From: Oceanococcus sp964629015
Lineage (GTDB): Bacteria > Pseudomonadota > Gammaproteobacteria > Nevskiales > Oceanococcaceae
Direction: 5' to 3'
DNA length: 64,000 nt
Assembly: GCA_964629015.1 (NCBI GenBank)
Contig: CAZVMN010000005.1
Location: 1 to 64,000, forward strand
Below, piece after piece: positions 40,778-49,787 of the stretch. Below the pieces are notes generated by a model, which did no database searches, had not been told where the DNA came from, and saw nothing but the letters and a program-made list of their open reading frames with translations. The translations under genes were made by a program, and so were the position numbers. Each line of letters begins with the position of its first letter. Position 1 is the stretch's first letter.

Positions 40778-41983
40778 ATGCAGATTGACCGCGCCCTGTT
40801 TGACCAAGTCATGGTTCCCAATTACGCCCCGTCGGCGGTGATCCCGGTGCGTGGCGAGGGTGCGCGTTTGTGGGACCAGCAGGGTCGCGAGTACATCGAT
40901 TTCGCCGGTGGCATCGCGGTCAACTGTCTCGGCCACCGTCATCCTGCGGTTGTCGATGCGCTCAAACAACAGGCCGACAAGCTCTGGCACCTGAGCAATG
41001 TCTACACCAACGAACCGGCTTTGCGGCTGGCCAGCCGTCTGACTGCGGACACCTTTGCTGAGCGCGTGTATTTCTGCAGCTCCGGCGCGGAGGCCAACGA
41101 GGCTGCCATGAAGCTGGCGCGGCGCTACGCGGTGGATCATTTCGGGGCACACAAAGACCAGATCATTGCCTTTGACAAAGCATTTCACGGGCGCACATTT
41201 TTCACCGTGACGGCCGGTGGTCAGCCCGCCTATTCGGACGGCTTTGGCCCTAAACCGGGGGCGATTGATCATGTGCCCTACAACGATCTGAATGCTCTGG
41301 AAGCGGCCATGTCCGCGAACACCTGTGCCGTCATGCTGGAGCCTCTGCAAGGTGAGGGAGGTCTGATCGAACCGGCACCCGGATTCCTGCAGGGCGTGCG
41401 CGAGCTGTGCGACAAGCATCACGCGCTGATGATTCTGGATGAAGTGCAAACCGGCGTTGGCCGCACTGGCGCGATGTACGCCTACATGAACCATGGCGTT
41501 ACACCCGACATATTGAGCAGCGCCAAGGGCTTGGGCGGTGGTTTTCCGGTCGCCGCCATGCTGACCACGGCTGCGATTGCGGCGAGTTTCAAAGTCGGCA
41601 CGCACGGCAGTACCTACGGCGGCAATCCGTTGGCCTGTGCGGTGGCCGAAGCGGTGTGGGCCGAAGTCAATCAAGCCGATGTCCTCGCCGGGGTGCTGAC
41701 GCGCGGACAGCGTTTTCGTGAGCATCTGGCCGCGATCAATGACGAACATCAGGTGTTCGAGGAGATTCGCGGTGCCGGCTTGTTGCTCGGCGCGGCGCTC
41801 AAACCCGACTTGCATGGTCGCGCGCGCGATGTGCTGGCGGCCGCGGTGGACCATGGTGTGATGTGTCTGGTGGCCGGGCCGGATGTGCTGCGTTTTGCGC
41901 CGTCGCTGATCATCTCCGAAGACGACATCGACAGCGGTATGCAGCGCTTTGCCCAGGCCATTGCCCAAGTTGCTGCGGGATGA
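40778..41983 (+). CDS. astC: succinylornithine/acetylornithine aminotransferase
   Basis: PLP enzyme moving the amino group of succinylornithine (and likely acetylornithine) to 2-oxoglutarate. 401 residues from the ATG at 40778. It shows DFAGGIAVNCLGHRHP near 45, FCSSGAEANEAAMKLAR near 105, LDEVQTGVGRTGAMYA near 225, the Schiff-base lysine in SSAKGLGGGFP near 250, and HGSTYGGNPLACAVA near 280. Head of the second AST unit; the stop overlaps astA2 by ATGA. The same enzyme type can serve arginine biosynthesis, so a dual role is possible. Confidence 0.94.
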   Translation: MQIDRALFDQVMVPNYAPSAVIPVRGEGARLWDQQGREYIDFAGGIAVNCLGHRHPAVVDALKQQADKLWHLSNVYTNEPALRLASRLTADTFAERVYFCSSGAEANEAAMKLARRYAVDHFGAHKDQIIAFDKAFHGRTFFTVTAGGQPAYSDGFGPKPGAIDHVPYNDLNALEAAMSANTCAVMLEPLQGEGGLIEPAPGFLQGVRELCDKHHALMILDEVQTGVGRTGAMYAYMNHGVTPDILSSAKGLGGGFPVAAMLTTAAIAASFKVGTHGSTYGGNPLACAVAEAVWAEVNQADVLAGVLTRGQRFREHLAAINDEHQVFEEIRGAGLLLGAALKPDLHGRARDVLAAAVDHGVMCLVAGPDVLRFAPSLIISEDDIDSGMQRFAQAIAQVAAG

Positions 41984-42993
41984 AGCTTATCCGGCCCATC
42001 GAGCCGCGCGATTTCCCGGCGCTGGTGCGTTTTGCGCATGAGTCGGGGCATGGGTTCACCTCCTTGCCCAAACACGATGCGCAATTGCAGTCCAAGATTG
42101 ATCGCGCCGAGGTGGCCTTTCATGACGGCCCCAATGCCAAGGGCGGGGCGGGTTTCCTGTTTGTCATGGAAGATGCCGAGTCGGGCGAGGTGCTGGGGAC
42201 CAGCGGTATTGAAGCGCGCGTGGGTATCGAGGATGCGTTGTATCACTATCACCTGAGCCGGGTGGTGCATTCCTCGCGCGAACTGGACATCCACAACACC
42301 GTGGATGTGCTGACTCTGTGCAACGACTACTCCAATGCCACCGAAATTTGCACCCTGTTTCTAACCGGTGCGGCGCGCGCCCGGCACAACGGCTACCTGC
42401 TGTCACGGTTCCGGTTTCTGTTCATGGCCCAGCGTCCAGAGCTGTTCGCCGACACCGTGATTGCCGAAATGCGCGGCCGCAGCGACAGCGAAGGGCGTTC
42501 GCCGTTCTGGGGCTGGCTGCAGAAGCACTTTTTTTCCATGGATCTGGCCGATGCGGTGCACCGCGTGGGCCTGGGGCAGAAGTCCTTTATTGCCGAGCTG
42601 ATGCCACGTTATCCGGTGTATGTCAGTCTGCTGGATGACGACGCCCAGGCCACGATTGGGCGCGTCCACGATGACACCGCGCCGGCCCTCAAGCTGTTGC
42701 AGCATGAGGGATTCAGCTGGCGCGGCTACATCGATCCGTTTGATGCCGGCCCCACGGTGGAGGCGCAGCGTGATGCGATATCAACCGCGGCACGTAGCGG
42801 CGAGTGTCGTGCCCGCGTCGTGCCAAAGGTCACCGGTCAAACCAGCCTTGTAACCAACACGCGGCAGGCCGCATTCCGCGCGGTGCTGGCGTCGGCTCAG
42901 CCGGATGACAACATCCTGAGCATTGACGACGCCACCGCGCGTGCACTGGACGTGTGCAGTGGTGATCCGGTGCGCGTTGCCAGCATGGAGTGA
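41980..42993 (+). CDS. astA: arginine N-succinyltransferase, second paralogue (AruG-like)
   Basis: 337 residues. It starts KLIRPIEPRDFPALVRFAHESG and has FLFVMEDAESGEVLG, LYHYHLSRVVHSS, LTLCNDYSNATEICTLFL, DSEGRSPFWGWLQKHFFSMDL and SFIAELMPRYPVYVSLL, so all AstA landmarks are present. It is clearly homologous to the protein at 37820 but well diverged, like AruF and AruG of Pseudomonas, which act as subunits of one enzyme. Coupled to astC by an ATGA overlap and followed 2 bp later by astD. Confidence 0.93.
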   Translation: MKLIRPIEPRDFPALVRFAHESGHGFTSLPKHDAQLQSKIDRAEVAFHDGPNAKGGAGFLFVMEDAESGEVLGTSGIEARVGIEDALYHYHLSRVVHSSRELDIHNTVDVLTLCNDYSNATEICTLFLTGAARARHNGYLLSRFRFLFMAQRPELFADTVIAEMRGRSDSEGRSPFWGWLQKHFFSMDLADAVHRVGLGQKSFIAELMPRYPVYVSLLDDDAQATIGRVHDDTAPALKLLQHEGFSWRGYIDPFDAGPTVEAQRDAISTAARSGECRARVVPKVTGQTSLVTNTRQAAFRAVLASAQPDDNILSIDDATARALDVCSGDPVRVASME

Positions 42994-42995
42994 AG

Positions 42996-44468
42996 ATGAG
43001 CGATTTGTATATCAATGGTCAGTGGCAGAGTGGCGAGGCTGAAGCCATGATCTCGCTGGACCCGGCGCGCAATCGGCCGATCTGGAGTGGTCATGCCGCC
43101 AGTGCCGAGCAAGTCAATGCGGCGGTGGCCGCCGCGCGTGCTGCGGCACCGGCCTGGGCGCAGGCGTCCCGGGGGCAGCGACTTGAGGTACTTGAGCGCT
43201 TTGTTGAGCAACTCAAACAGCATCATGAGGCGCTGGCCGCGTGCATCGCCGAGGAAACCGGCAAACCCCTGTGGGAAGCACGCACGGAAGTGACCGCGAT
43301 GGCCGGAAAATTGGCGATCTCGGTGCAGGCCCAGGATGAACGCGCGGGTGAGAAGCAGTCCGATCTGCCGGCCGGCCGAGCGGTGCTGCGTCATCGGCCC
43401 CACGGCGTGGTTGCGGTCTTCGGGCCGTACAACTTTCCCGGTCATTTGCCCAACGGGCACATTATCCCGGCCCTGCTGGCCGGCAACACGGTGGTTTTCA
43501 AGCCCAGCGAGCTGACCCCGCGCGTGGCGCTGGAGACGCTCAAGCTGTGGCACCAGGCTGGTATTCCGGCTGGCGTGTTGAATCTGGTGCAGGGCGCCGC
43601 TCAGACCGGTAAGGCCCTGGCCAACCACGCGAATCTGGATGGCCTGTTTTTTACCGGCAGCTCGCGCACCGGGGGGCTGCTGCACGAGCAGTTCGCGGCT
43701 CATCCGGGCAAGATTCTGGCGCTGGAAATGGGCGGCAACAATCCGCTCGTGGTGGAGCCGGTGGCGGATCTGGATGCGGCCGTGCATGACATCGTGCAGT
43801 CCGCCTTTGTGACCGCTGGGCAGCGTTGCACCTGCGCCCGGCGCTTGCTGGTGCCGCAAGGCGAGTGGGGTGATGCCTTGCTTCAACGTCTGGTGATGGT
43901 CACCGCGCGCTTGCGCGTCGGCCCGCCCGATGCCGATCCGCAGCCGTTTATGGGCGCGGTGATTTCCGCGGCAGCGGCCGCCGGGCTGGTTGCGGCGCAG
44001 GACGCCCTGATTGAGTCCGGCGCTCAACCGCTGTTGTCCATGCGCCATCTGGATCCGGACACCGGCTTTGTTACACCGGGCATTGTTGATGTCACCGCGC
44101 TTGGCGACACGCTGCCGGATGAAGAACATTTCGGCCCCTTGCTCAAGGTCATACGCTATCAGGACTTCGACACCGCGCTGCGTCTGGCCAACGCCACCCG
44201 TTTTGGCTTGTCCGCTGGGCTGATCAGCGATGACGCCGCGCGCTATGCCGAGTTTTTAGAGGGCATACGCGCTGGCATCGTCAACTGGAACCGGCCGACC
44301 ACCGGGGCCGCCAGCTCGGCGCCCTTTGGTGGCATTGGCGATTCCGGCAATCACCGCGCCAGCGCCTATTACGCGGCGGATTACTGCGCTTATCCGGTGG
44401 CTTCGATGGAAGCCGAGCGGGTCCGCTTGCCCGCCACCTTGAGCCCCGGACTGGATTTTTCCGCATGA
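42996..44468 (+). CDS. astD: succinylglutamate-semialdehyde dehydrogenase
   Basis: NAD-dependent oxidation of N-succinylglutamate semialdehyde to N-succinylglutamate. 490 residues from the ATG at 42996 (GGAG five bases before). Aldehyde dehydrogenase motifs: VVAVFGPYNFPGHLPNGH near 140, the general-base region LEMGGNNPLVV near 245, the catalytic cysteine in GQRCTCARR near 280, and EEHFGPLLKVIRY near 380. Overlaps the DUF1338 gene by ATGA, so that gene belongs to the same transcript. Confidence 0.96.
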   Translation: MSDLYINGQWQSGEAEAMISLDPARNRPIWSGHAASAEQVNAAVAAARAAAPAWAQASRGQRLEVLERFVEQLKQHHEALAACIAEETGKPLWEARTEVTAMAGKLAISVQAQDERAGEKQSDLPAGRAVLRHRPHGVVAVFGPYNFPGHLPNGHIIPALLAGNTVVFKPSELTPRVALETLKLWHQAGIPAGVLNLVQGAAQTGKALANHANLDGLFFTGSSRTGGLLHEQFAAHPGKILALEMGGNNPLVVEPVADLDAAVHDIVQSAFVTAGQRCTCARRLLVPQGEWGDALLQRLVMVTARLRVGPPDADPQPFMGAVISAAAAAGLVAAQDALIESGAQPLLSMRHLDPDTGFVTPGIVDVTALGDTLPDEEHFGPLLKVIRYQDFDTALRLANATRFGLSAGLISDDAARYAEFLEGIRAGIVNWNRPTTGAASSAPFGGIGDSGNHRASAYYAADYCAYPVASMEAERVRLPATLSPGLDFSA

Positions 44469-45265
44469 CTGTCGAGCATTTTTTTGCTGCCCTGTGGGCC
44501 GATTACCTGAACCACGCCCCCTCCGCGGGCAAGATTCATCAGGTTCTGGGTGGTGGTCAGCCCATTGTTAATGATCACATTGCCCTGCGCAGCTTCAACA
44601 CGCCGGAGCTGGGGCTGGATGCCATGGAGCCGGTGTTTGTCGCCCTGGGCTACCGGCGCGCTGGCGAATACGCGTTCAAGGCCAAGAAGCTCAAGGCGCG
44701 GCACTACGAGCATGCTGATCCACAGGTGCCCAAAATCTTTATCAGCGAGCTGCTGCTGGAACAATTCAGCGCCACATTGCAGCAGCTGGTGGCTCGCCAA
44801 CTGAAACAGATGGACGCCACGGCTGAGGCCGCGTTGCTGTACTCCGGACGCCACTGGTCTTTAAGCCACGCCGATTATCAATGCCTGCTGGCGGAAAGCG
44901 AATATGCCGCCTGGCTGTCAGCTTTCGGCTTTCGCGCCAACCATTTCACCGTCAGCATCAATCAGCTGGCCGGTTATGGCTCGGTGGCTGAGGTCAATCA
45001 CGTGCTCAAGCGGGAGGGGTTTGCCCTGAACACCTCCGGCGGTGAGATCAAGGGTTCGCCCGAGGTCATGCTGGAGCAGTCGAGCACGCTGGCTGACCGC
45101 GTCGCGGTGCCCTTCGATGATGGTGAGTTCACCATTCCCGCCTGTTTTTACGAGTTCGCCTATCGCTATCCGCAGGCGGATGGCAAGCTGTATCAGGGTT
45201 TTGTCGAGGCATCAGCCGACAAGATTTTCGAAAGCACGCATGCCGGGGCTGACAAGGCCGGGTGA
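44465..45265 (+). CDS. DUF1338 protein, 2-oxoadipate dioxygenase/decarboxylase-like
   Basis: 266 residues, DUF1338. Members such as HglS of Pseudomonas putida convert 2-oxoadipate to D-2-hydroxyglutarate using Fe(II) and O2. Likely metal ligands are H38 (in NDHIALR, with R42 four residues on as substrate arginine), H160 (RANHFTV) and E230 (CFYEFAY), matching the His, His, Glu arrangement I recall for HglS. It is much shorter than HglS, so the substrate may differ. The operon also has a D-2-hydroxyglutarate-dehydrogenase-like flavoprotein, which would use its product. Confidence 0.82.
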   Translation: MTVEHFFAALWADYLNHAPSAGKIHQVLGGGQPIVNDHIALRSFNTPELGLDAMEPVFVALGYRRAGEYAFKAKKLKARHYEHADPQVPKIFISELLLEQFSATLQQLVARQLKQMDATAEAALLYSGRHWSLSHADYQCLLAESEYAAWLSAFGFRANHFTVSINQLAGYGSVAEVNHVLKREGFALNTSGGEIKGSPEVMLEQSSTLADRVAVPFDDGEFTIPACFYEFAYRYPQADGKLYQGFVEASADKIFESTHAGADKAG

Positions 45266-45270
45266 ATGAC

Positions 45271-46467
45271 ATGAACGCAGTGCCCATGCTCGATTGGATT
45301 GCGACGCGTCGCGACGACATGCTCGCACGCACGATGCGTCTGGCGGAAATCAACTCGGGCAGTTTCCACGTCGACGGGGTGAACCGTGTGGGCCAGCAAC
45401 TGGTGGATTGGATCAAACCACTGGCGGACAGAGTGGAATTGGTCGATGTGCCGCCATTTGCTGCGATTGATGACCACGGCGAGGCGATTGAGCGACCGCT
45501 GGGCCGCGCGCTGATTGCCAGCAAACGCGCCGATGCGCCGGTGCAGGTGGTGTTGTCCGGCCATCTGGATACAGTGTTTGCCAAGGATCATGCGTTTCAG
45601 TCCCTGCGCTGGCTGGATGATCATCATCTCAATGGCCCGGGTGTGGCGGATCTCAAAGGCGGTTTGATGGTCATGCTCACCGCGCTGCAAGCCTTTGAAC
45701 AGAGCGAGCATCGGGATCGTCTGGGTTGGCAGCTGGTGCTCAACCCGGATGAGGAAATCGGTTCGCAGTCTTCGATGGCGCTGTTCGAGCGGGCCGCCAA
45801 GCGCGCGCAGTACGGTCTGCTCTACGAGCCGTGCATGCCGGACGGCACATTGGCCGGTGCCCGCAAGGGTTCGGGCAACTTCACCGTGGTCGCGCGCGGT
45901 CGCGCCGCGCATGCCGGGCGTGAGCACCATCTCGGGCGCAACGCGATTCGTGCGCTGGCCGATGCGATCAGCGCTATCGATCGGCTCAACGGGCAGCGCG
46001 ACGGTGTCACGTTCAATCCCGGATTTATTCACGGCGGGGGCGCTGTCAATGTGGTTCCGGATACCGCGATAGCGCGCTTCAATGTGCGTATGCAGCAGCC
46101 GCAGGACTGTGATTGGTGCGAGCGTGAGATTGAGGCAGTGCTTGCTCCAATCCGTCAGCGCGATGGCATAGCGATCGAATTGCATGGCGGCTTTACGCGT
46201 CCGCCCAAACCCATGACAGCAGCCCTGAAAACCTTGTTTGAGTTGGCTCGCGAGTGCGGCGAAGACACCGGTCTGGAGCTTGCCTGGTCTGCCACCGGCG
46301 GTTGTTGCGATGGCAACAATCTGGCGGCTCTGGGGGTGCCCAATATCGACACCTTGGGCGTGCAGGGTGGACACATCCACAGCGCGGATGAGTACCTGGA
46401 TGTTCGCAGCTTTGTACCGCGCGCTCAGCTCAGTGCACTGTTGCTTCATCGTTTGGCCAGCGTGTGA
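45271..46467 (+). CDS. M20-family metallohydrolase, possible AstE replacement
   Basis: Dinuclear zinc hydrolase of about 398 residues. Metal ligands are visible as SGHLDTVFA (H, D) near 93, NGPGVADLKGG (D) near 122, NPDEEIG (Glu pair) near 158 and GGHIHSADEYL (H) near 367; a dimerisation domain lies at about 185-290. A GTG at 45262 overlaps the DUF1338 stop and the ATG at 45271 is also possible. The AST cluster here has no astE for succinylglutamate hydrolysis; this N-acyl amino acid hydrolase is in the right place to do it. That is inference only. Confidence 0.85.
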   Translation: MNAVPMLDWIATRRDDMLARTMRLAEINSGSFHVDGVNRVGQQLVDWIKPLADRVELVDVPPFAAIDDHGEAIERPLGRALIASKRADAPVQVVLSGHLDTVFAKDHAFQSLRWLDDHHLNGPGVADLKGGLMVMLTALQAFEQSEHRDRLGWQLVLNPDEEIGSQSSMALFERAAKRAQYGLLYEPCMPDGTLAGARKGSGNFTVVARGRAAHAGREHHLGRNAIRALADAISAIDRLNGQRDGVTFNPGFIHGGGAVNVVPDTAIARFNVRMQQPQDCDWCEREIEAVLAPIRQRDGIAIELHGGFTRPPKPMTAALKTLFELARECGEDTGLELAWSATGGCCDGNNLAALGVPNIDTLGVQGGHIHSADEYLDVRSFVPRAQLSALLLHRLASV

Positions 46468-47870
46468 ACATACCTGCGCTGCTTAAACAGGCTTTGCCGC
46501 CCGATTGTGTGCGCACGGATGACTGGGCTTTGCAGGCTTACGCGCTGGATCGCACCCGGGCGTGGCCGGCGAATGCCTTGGCCGTCCTGCGACCGCAGAC
46601 CTGCGAGCAGGTCCAGACCTGTGTGCGCTTGGCCAATCAACATGGCTTTTCCTTGGTGCCCTCGGGGGGGCGCACCGGCTTGTCGGGCGGCGCGGTGGCC
46701 GCGGCGGGCGAGGTGGTTTTGTCGCTGGATCGGATGAATCGTGTGCTGGAATTTGACCCGGTGGAATCCACGCTGCGTGTCGAAGCCGGGGTGATTACCG
46801 CCCAGGTCCAGGACATCGCCCGAGAACATGGGCTGTGTTATCCGGTGGATTTCGCTTCAGCCGGTTCCAGTCAGATTGGCGGCAACATTGCCACCAATGC
46901 GGGCGGCATCAAGGTGATCCGCTACGGCATGACCCGCGACTGGGTGCGCGGCCTGAAAGTGGTCACCGGTGCGGGCGAGTTGCTGGAACTGAACCGCGGT
47001 CTGGTCAAAAACAACACAGGCTACGATCTGCGTCATCTGTTCATCGGTTCAGAAGGGACGCTGGGGGTGATCTGCGAGGCGAGCCTGGCCTTGGCCCCGG
47101 CGCCGGCCGATCCTCTGGTGCTGCTGCTCGGCGTCACGCGTTTTGCCGATGTTTTGCCGGTGCTGGCCGCGTTCAAACAGCAGTTCAGCCTGAACGCCTT
47201 CGAGTGCATGTCCGGCAACGGTGTGCAACGCGTCCGCGCGGCGCACGGCCTGGCGGCGCCATTTGACACGCAACCCCCGTTTTACGTGCTGATTGAGCTG
47301 GATGATCTGTCCGGCGTGGCCGAGCAGGCGGTCGAGGTCTTCGAGCGCTGCGTAGAGCAGGGGTGGGCAGTTGACGGTGTGATCAGTCAGTCCTTGAGCC
47401 AAGCGCAAGAGCTGTGGAAGCTGCGCGAGTGGTTGTCGGAAACACTGGCGGCGTGGACGCCCTACAAAAACGATGTGTCGGTGTCGGTCAGTCGATTGCC
47501 GGCTTTTCTCGACGATGCGCAGGCGCTGGTCAACGCACGCTATCCCGACTGTGAAGTGGTTTGGTACGGCCATATCGGTGATGGAAACCTGCACCTCAAC
47601 ATCCTTCAACCTGAGGCCTGGACGCAGGAGGAATTTCTGGCCCGCTGTGCTCATGTCACAGAAGAGTTGGGTCTGTTGCTAGCACGGCACGGTGGCAGCA
47701 TCTCTGCGGAGCATGGCGTGGGATTGCTCAAACGCGACTATTTGCATCACACGCGCTCGGCGCAGGAAATCGCGCTGATGCGCCAGATGAAAGCCATTTT
47801 TGACCCCGCCGGTGTGATGAATCCAGGCAAGCTGTTGTCGCCGCTTCAGGTGGGCGCTGCAAAGGCATAG
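46464..47870 (+). CDS. FAD-linked oxidase, D-2-hydroxyglutarate dehydrogenase-like
   Basis: 468 residues from a GTG overlapping the previous stop (GTGA). The FAD-binding PCMH domain contains LVPSGGRTGLSGGAVA near 70 and FASAGSSQIGGNIATNAGGIK near 130; the C-terminal part ends HGGSISAEHGVGLLKRDYL with the metal-binding His and Glu of D-2-hydroxyacid dehydrogenases. The closest types by pattern are D-2-hydroxyglutarate and D-lactate dehydrogenases (GlcD-like). With DUF1338 in the operon, oxidation of D-2-hydroxyglutarate to 2-oxoglutarate is the likeliest role. Its end overlaps a convergent gene by 25 bp. Confidence 0.87.
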   Translation: MNIPALLKQALPPDCVRTDDWALQAYALDRTRAWPANALAVLRPQTCEQVQTCVRLANQHGFSLVPSGGRTGLSGGAVAAAGEVVLSLDRMNRVLEFDPVESTLRVEAGVITAQVQDIAREHGLCYPVDFASAGSSQIGGNIATNAGGIKVIRYGMTRDWVRGLKVVTGAGELLELNRGLVKNNTGYDLRHLFIGSEGTLGVICEASLALAPAPADPLVLLLGVTRFADVLPVLAAFKQQFSLNAFECMSGNGVQRVRAAHGLAAPFDTQPPFYVLIELDDLSGVAEQAVEVFERCVEQGWAVDGVISQSLSQAQELWKLREWLSETLAAWTPYKNDVSVSVSRLPAFLDDAQALVNARYPDCEVVWYGHIGDGNLHLNILQPEAWTQEEFLARCAHVTEELGLLLARHGGSISAEHGVGLLKRDYLHHTRSAQEIALMRQMKAIFDPAGVMNPGKLLSPLQVGAAKA

Positions 47871-48154
47871 TCGCGCTCTACGCGGCACACCCGCACGCGG
47901 TAGGACGCATACCAGTCACGGCCCTGGCGCTGAACCTTCAGATGCTCAGTATGTTGGCGCCACGCTTCGATAGCCTCAAGACTGGACCAATACGAGACCG
48001 AGATGCCGATCTCCTGGCGCGCGGTTTCAAAACCGAGAAATCCAGGTTGTTGCTCGGCCAGCCGGAGTATGTCCTCCGCGGCCTGCGCATAGCCTTCATC
48101 CTCACGCTTGAGGACTGAGGTGAAAATCACCGCGTAGTAGGGTGTTTGCGACAT
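47846..48154 (-). CDS. antibiotic biosynthesis monooxygenase (ABM) domain protein
   Basis: 102 residues from the ATG at 48154. A ferredoxin-like ABM fold is indicated by YYAVIFTSVLKREDEGYAQ, QQPGFLGFETARQEIGISVSYW and LEAIEAWRQHTEHLKVQRQG. Such small proteins act as cofactor-free monooxygenases or haem-related proteins, or simply as dimeric stress proteins; this one has no clear subgroup. It is convergent with, and overlaps by 25 bp, the flavoprotein gene. Confidence 0.82.
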   Translation of the reverse strand: MSQTPYYAVIFTSVLKREDEGYAQAAEDILRLAEQQPGFLGFETARQEIGISVSYWSSLEAIEAWRQHTEHLKVQRQGRDWYASYRVRVCRVERDYAFAAPT

Positions 48155-48342
48155 TACAGCTCCTGCGATTCGAATACAGATCGGTGTGGAGGTTGGGCGT
48201 GACCGTTGCCCGCCTGCAAGCATCTTCAACCGGCGCAAGTTTAAGGTGAGCTGTCGATCATGATCATCGGACTGTCCCGCCAGCACATCGCTCAAGCGAT
48301 TCCGCTACTCTCATTGAGACTTTCAATTCAGGCGAGTGTCTG

Positions 48343-49749
48343 ATGTTCCGACGAATTGCGACCGGGGTCGCGTTGTGGTGTAGCGCTGTGTCAGCACAGG
48401 CTCAGGTCGACGCCGATGTCGCTTTGCAGCGTTTGTCAGCGGCCGTGCAAATTCAAACCATTGGCGAGCGAGAGCTGTCGCCTCAGGGCGCCGCTGCGTT
48501 TGAGGATTTTCACCGGCTTGTCGAACGGGCGTTCCCGCAAGTTTGGGCGCTGCGGGAAACGCTGGCGGATGCCGGGTATTCGTTGTTGTATCGTTGGCCC
48601 GGCAGTGATCCGGATCTTGCTCCGATCATCTTGCTCGCACATATGGACGTTGTGCCTGTGGAGTCCTCCACTCAAGCGCAATGGGAGCACCCGCCGTTTT
48701 CCGGAGTGATCGCTGATGATGCGGTTTGGGGGCGCGGCACTCTGGATGACAAAGGCTGTGTCATGGCCCAGTTGGAAGCGTTGACCGCATTGATGGGGCA
48801 GGGATTTTCACCGCGTCGCACGGTCTTGCTCGCCCACGGTCATGACGAGGAGGTCGACGGCCGGGGCGGCGCGGCCAAAATCGTTGAACATCTCAAAGCG
48901 CGAGGCGAGAAAGCTTGGTTTACCCTGGATGAAGGCGGTGCGGTGACGCAAGGCATCATCAAGGGCATCGAGATGCCGGTCGCCACCATCATGGCGGGGG
49001 AAAAAGGTTATCTGTCGGTGCGCTTGCGCGCCTCGGGCACGGGCGGGCACAGTTCGACACCCTCAGACGATACAGCGATTTTCCGCCTGGCCAATGCCTT
49101 GACCGCATTGGAAGCATCGCCCATGCCGCGACGTTTGATTCCTGCGGTGGGCGGTCTGCTTGATGCGCTGGCGCCGGAAATGCCCTGGTCGGCACGTGTT
49201 TTGATCAACAACCGTTGGCTGTTCGAGTCGGTCTTGCTGGGGCAGCTGGAAAAATCTCCGACCACCGCGGCGTTGCTCCGCACGACCATGGCGCCAACGC
49301 TGTTGCAGGCGGGCATCAAAGACAATGTTTTGCCCAACACGGCAGATGCCGTGCTCAATTTCCGCCTGTTGCCGGGTGACAGTGTGGATGACGTGCTGCA
49401 GCACATCGACGCTGTGATTAATGACCCTCAGGTGGACATTGCAATCGAACCCGGGTTTTTCTCCGAAGCGCCGCCACTTTCGGATGTTGATTCTGAGGCT
49501 ATGCATGTGCTGCGAGATGCGGTCAGTCGCAGCTTTCCCGACGCTTTGGTGGCCACCGGCATCGTGCTCGCCACCACCGACAATCGTCACTACGTCCCGG
49601 TGCGTGAAAACGGCTACTACTTCGCGCCGTTCAACTACACCTCAGAGACGGCAACGCAGATCCATGGGATCAACGAGCACATTGGCACCGCCGAATATCT
49701 CAACATGATCGAGTTTTACCAGACGCTGATTCGTTTGGCCGCGGGCTGA
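48343..49749 (+). CDS. secreted M20-family peptidase/N-acyl amino acid hydrolase (PM20D1-like)
   Basis: 468 residues. A signal peptide ends near VSAQAQ (residue 21), so it is exported. Zinc-site motifs are intact: LLAHMDVVPVE near 104, GRGTLDDKGCV near 132, HGHDEEVDGRGG near 167, and GINEHIGTAEYL near 450. The large insert and overall shape resemble carboxypeptidase S/PM20D1-type enzymes that split or form N-acyl amino acids. It stands alone between unrelated genes. The substrate is unknown. Confidence 0.9.
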   Translation: MFRRIATGVALWCSAVSAQAQVDADVALQRLSAAVQIQTIGERELSPQGAAAFEDFHRLVERAFPQVWALRETLADAGYSLLYRWPGSDPDLAPIILLAHMDVVPVESSTQAQWEHPPFSGVIADDAVWGRGTLDDKGCVMAQLEALTALMGQGFSPRRTVLLAHGHDEEVDGRGGAAKIVEHLKARGEKAWFTLDEGGAVTQGIIKGIEMPVATIMAGEKGYLSVRLRASGTGGHSSTPSDDTAIFRLANALTALEASPMPRRLIPAVGGLLDALAPEMPWSARVLINNRWLFESVLLGQLEKSPTTAALLRTTMAPTLLQAGIKDNVLPNTADAVLNFRLLPGDSVDDVLQHIDAVINDPQVDIAIEPGFFSEAPPLSDVDSEAMHVLRDAVSRSFPDALVATGIVLATTDNRHYVPVRENGYYFAPFNYTSETATQIHGINEHIGTAEYLNMIEFYQTLIRLAAG

Positions 49750-49787
49750 CATGATGGGCGTTGATCAGCTCCTGCCCTGTGTGACGA

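Noticed and set aside
40760..41968. Long frame of about 400 codons opposite astC
   Set aside because: Mirror of astC codon bias; astC is certain by its motifs and the opposite frame has no recognisable domain. The same applies to frames opposite uvrA (33425-34477) and the symporter (9321-10346).
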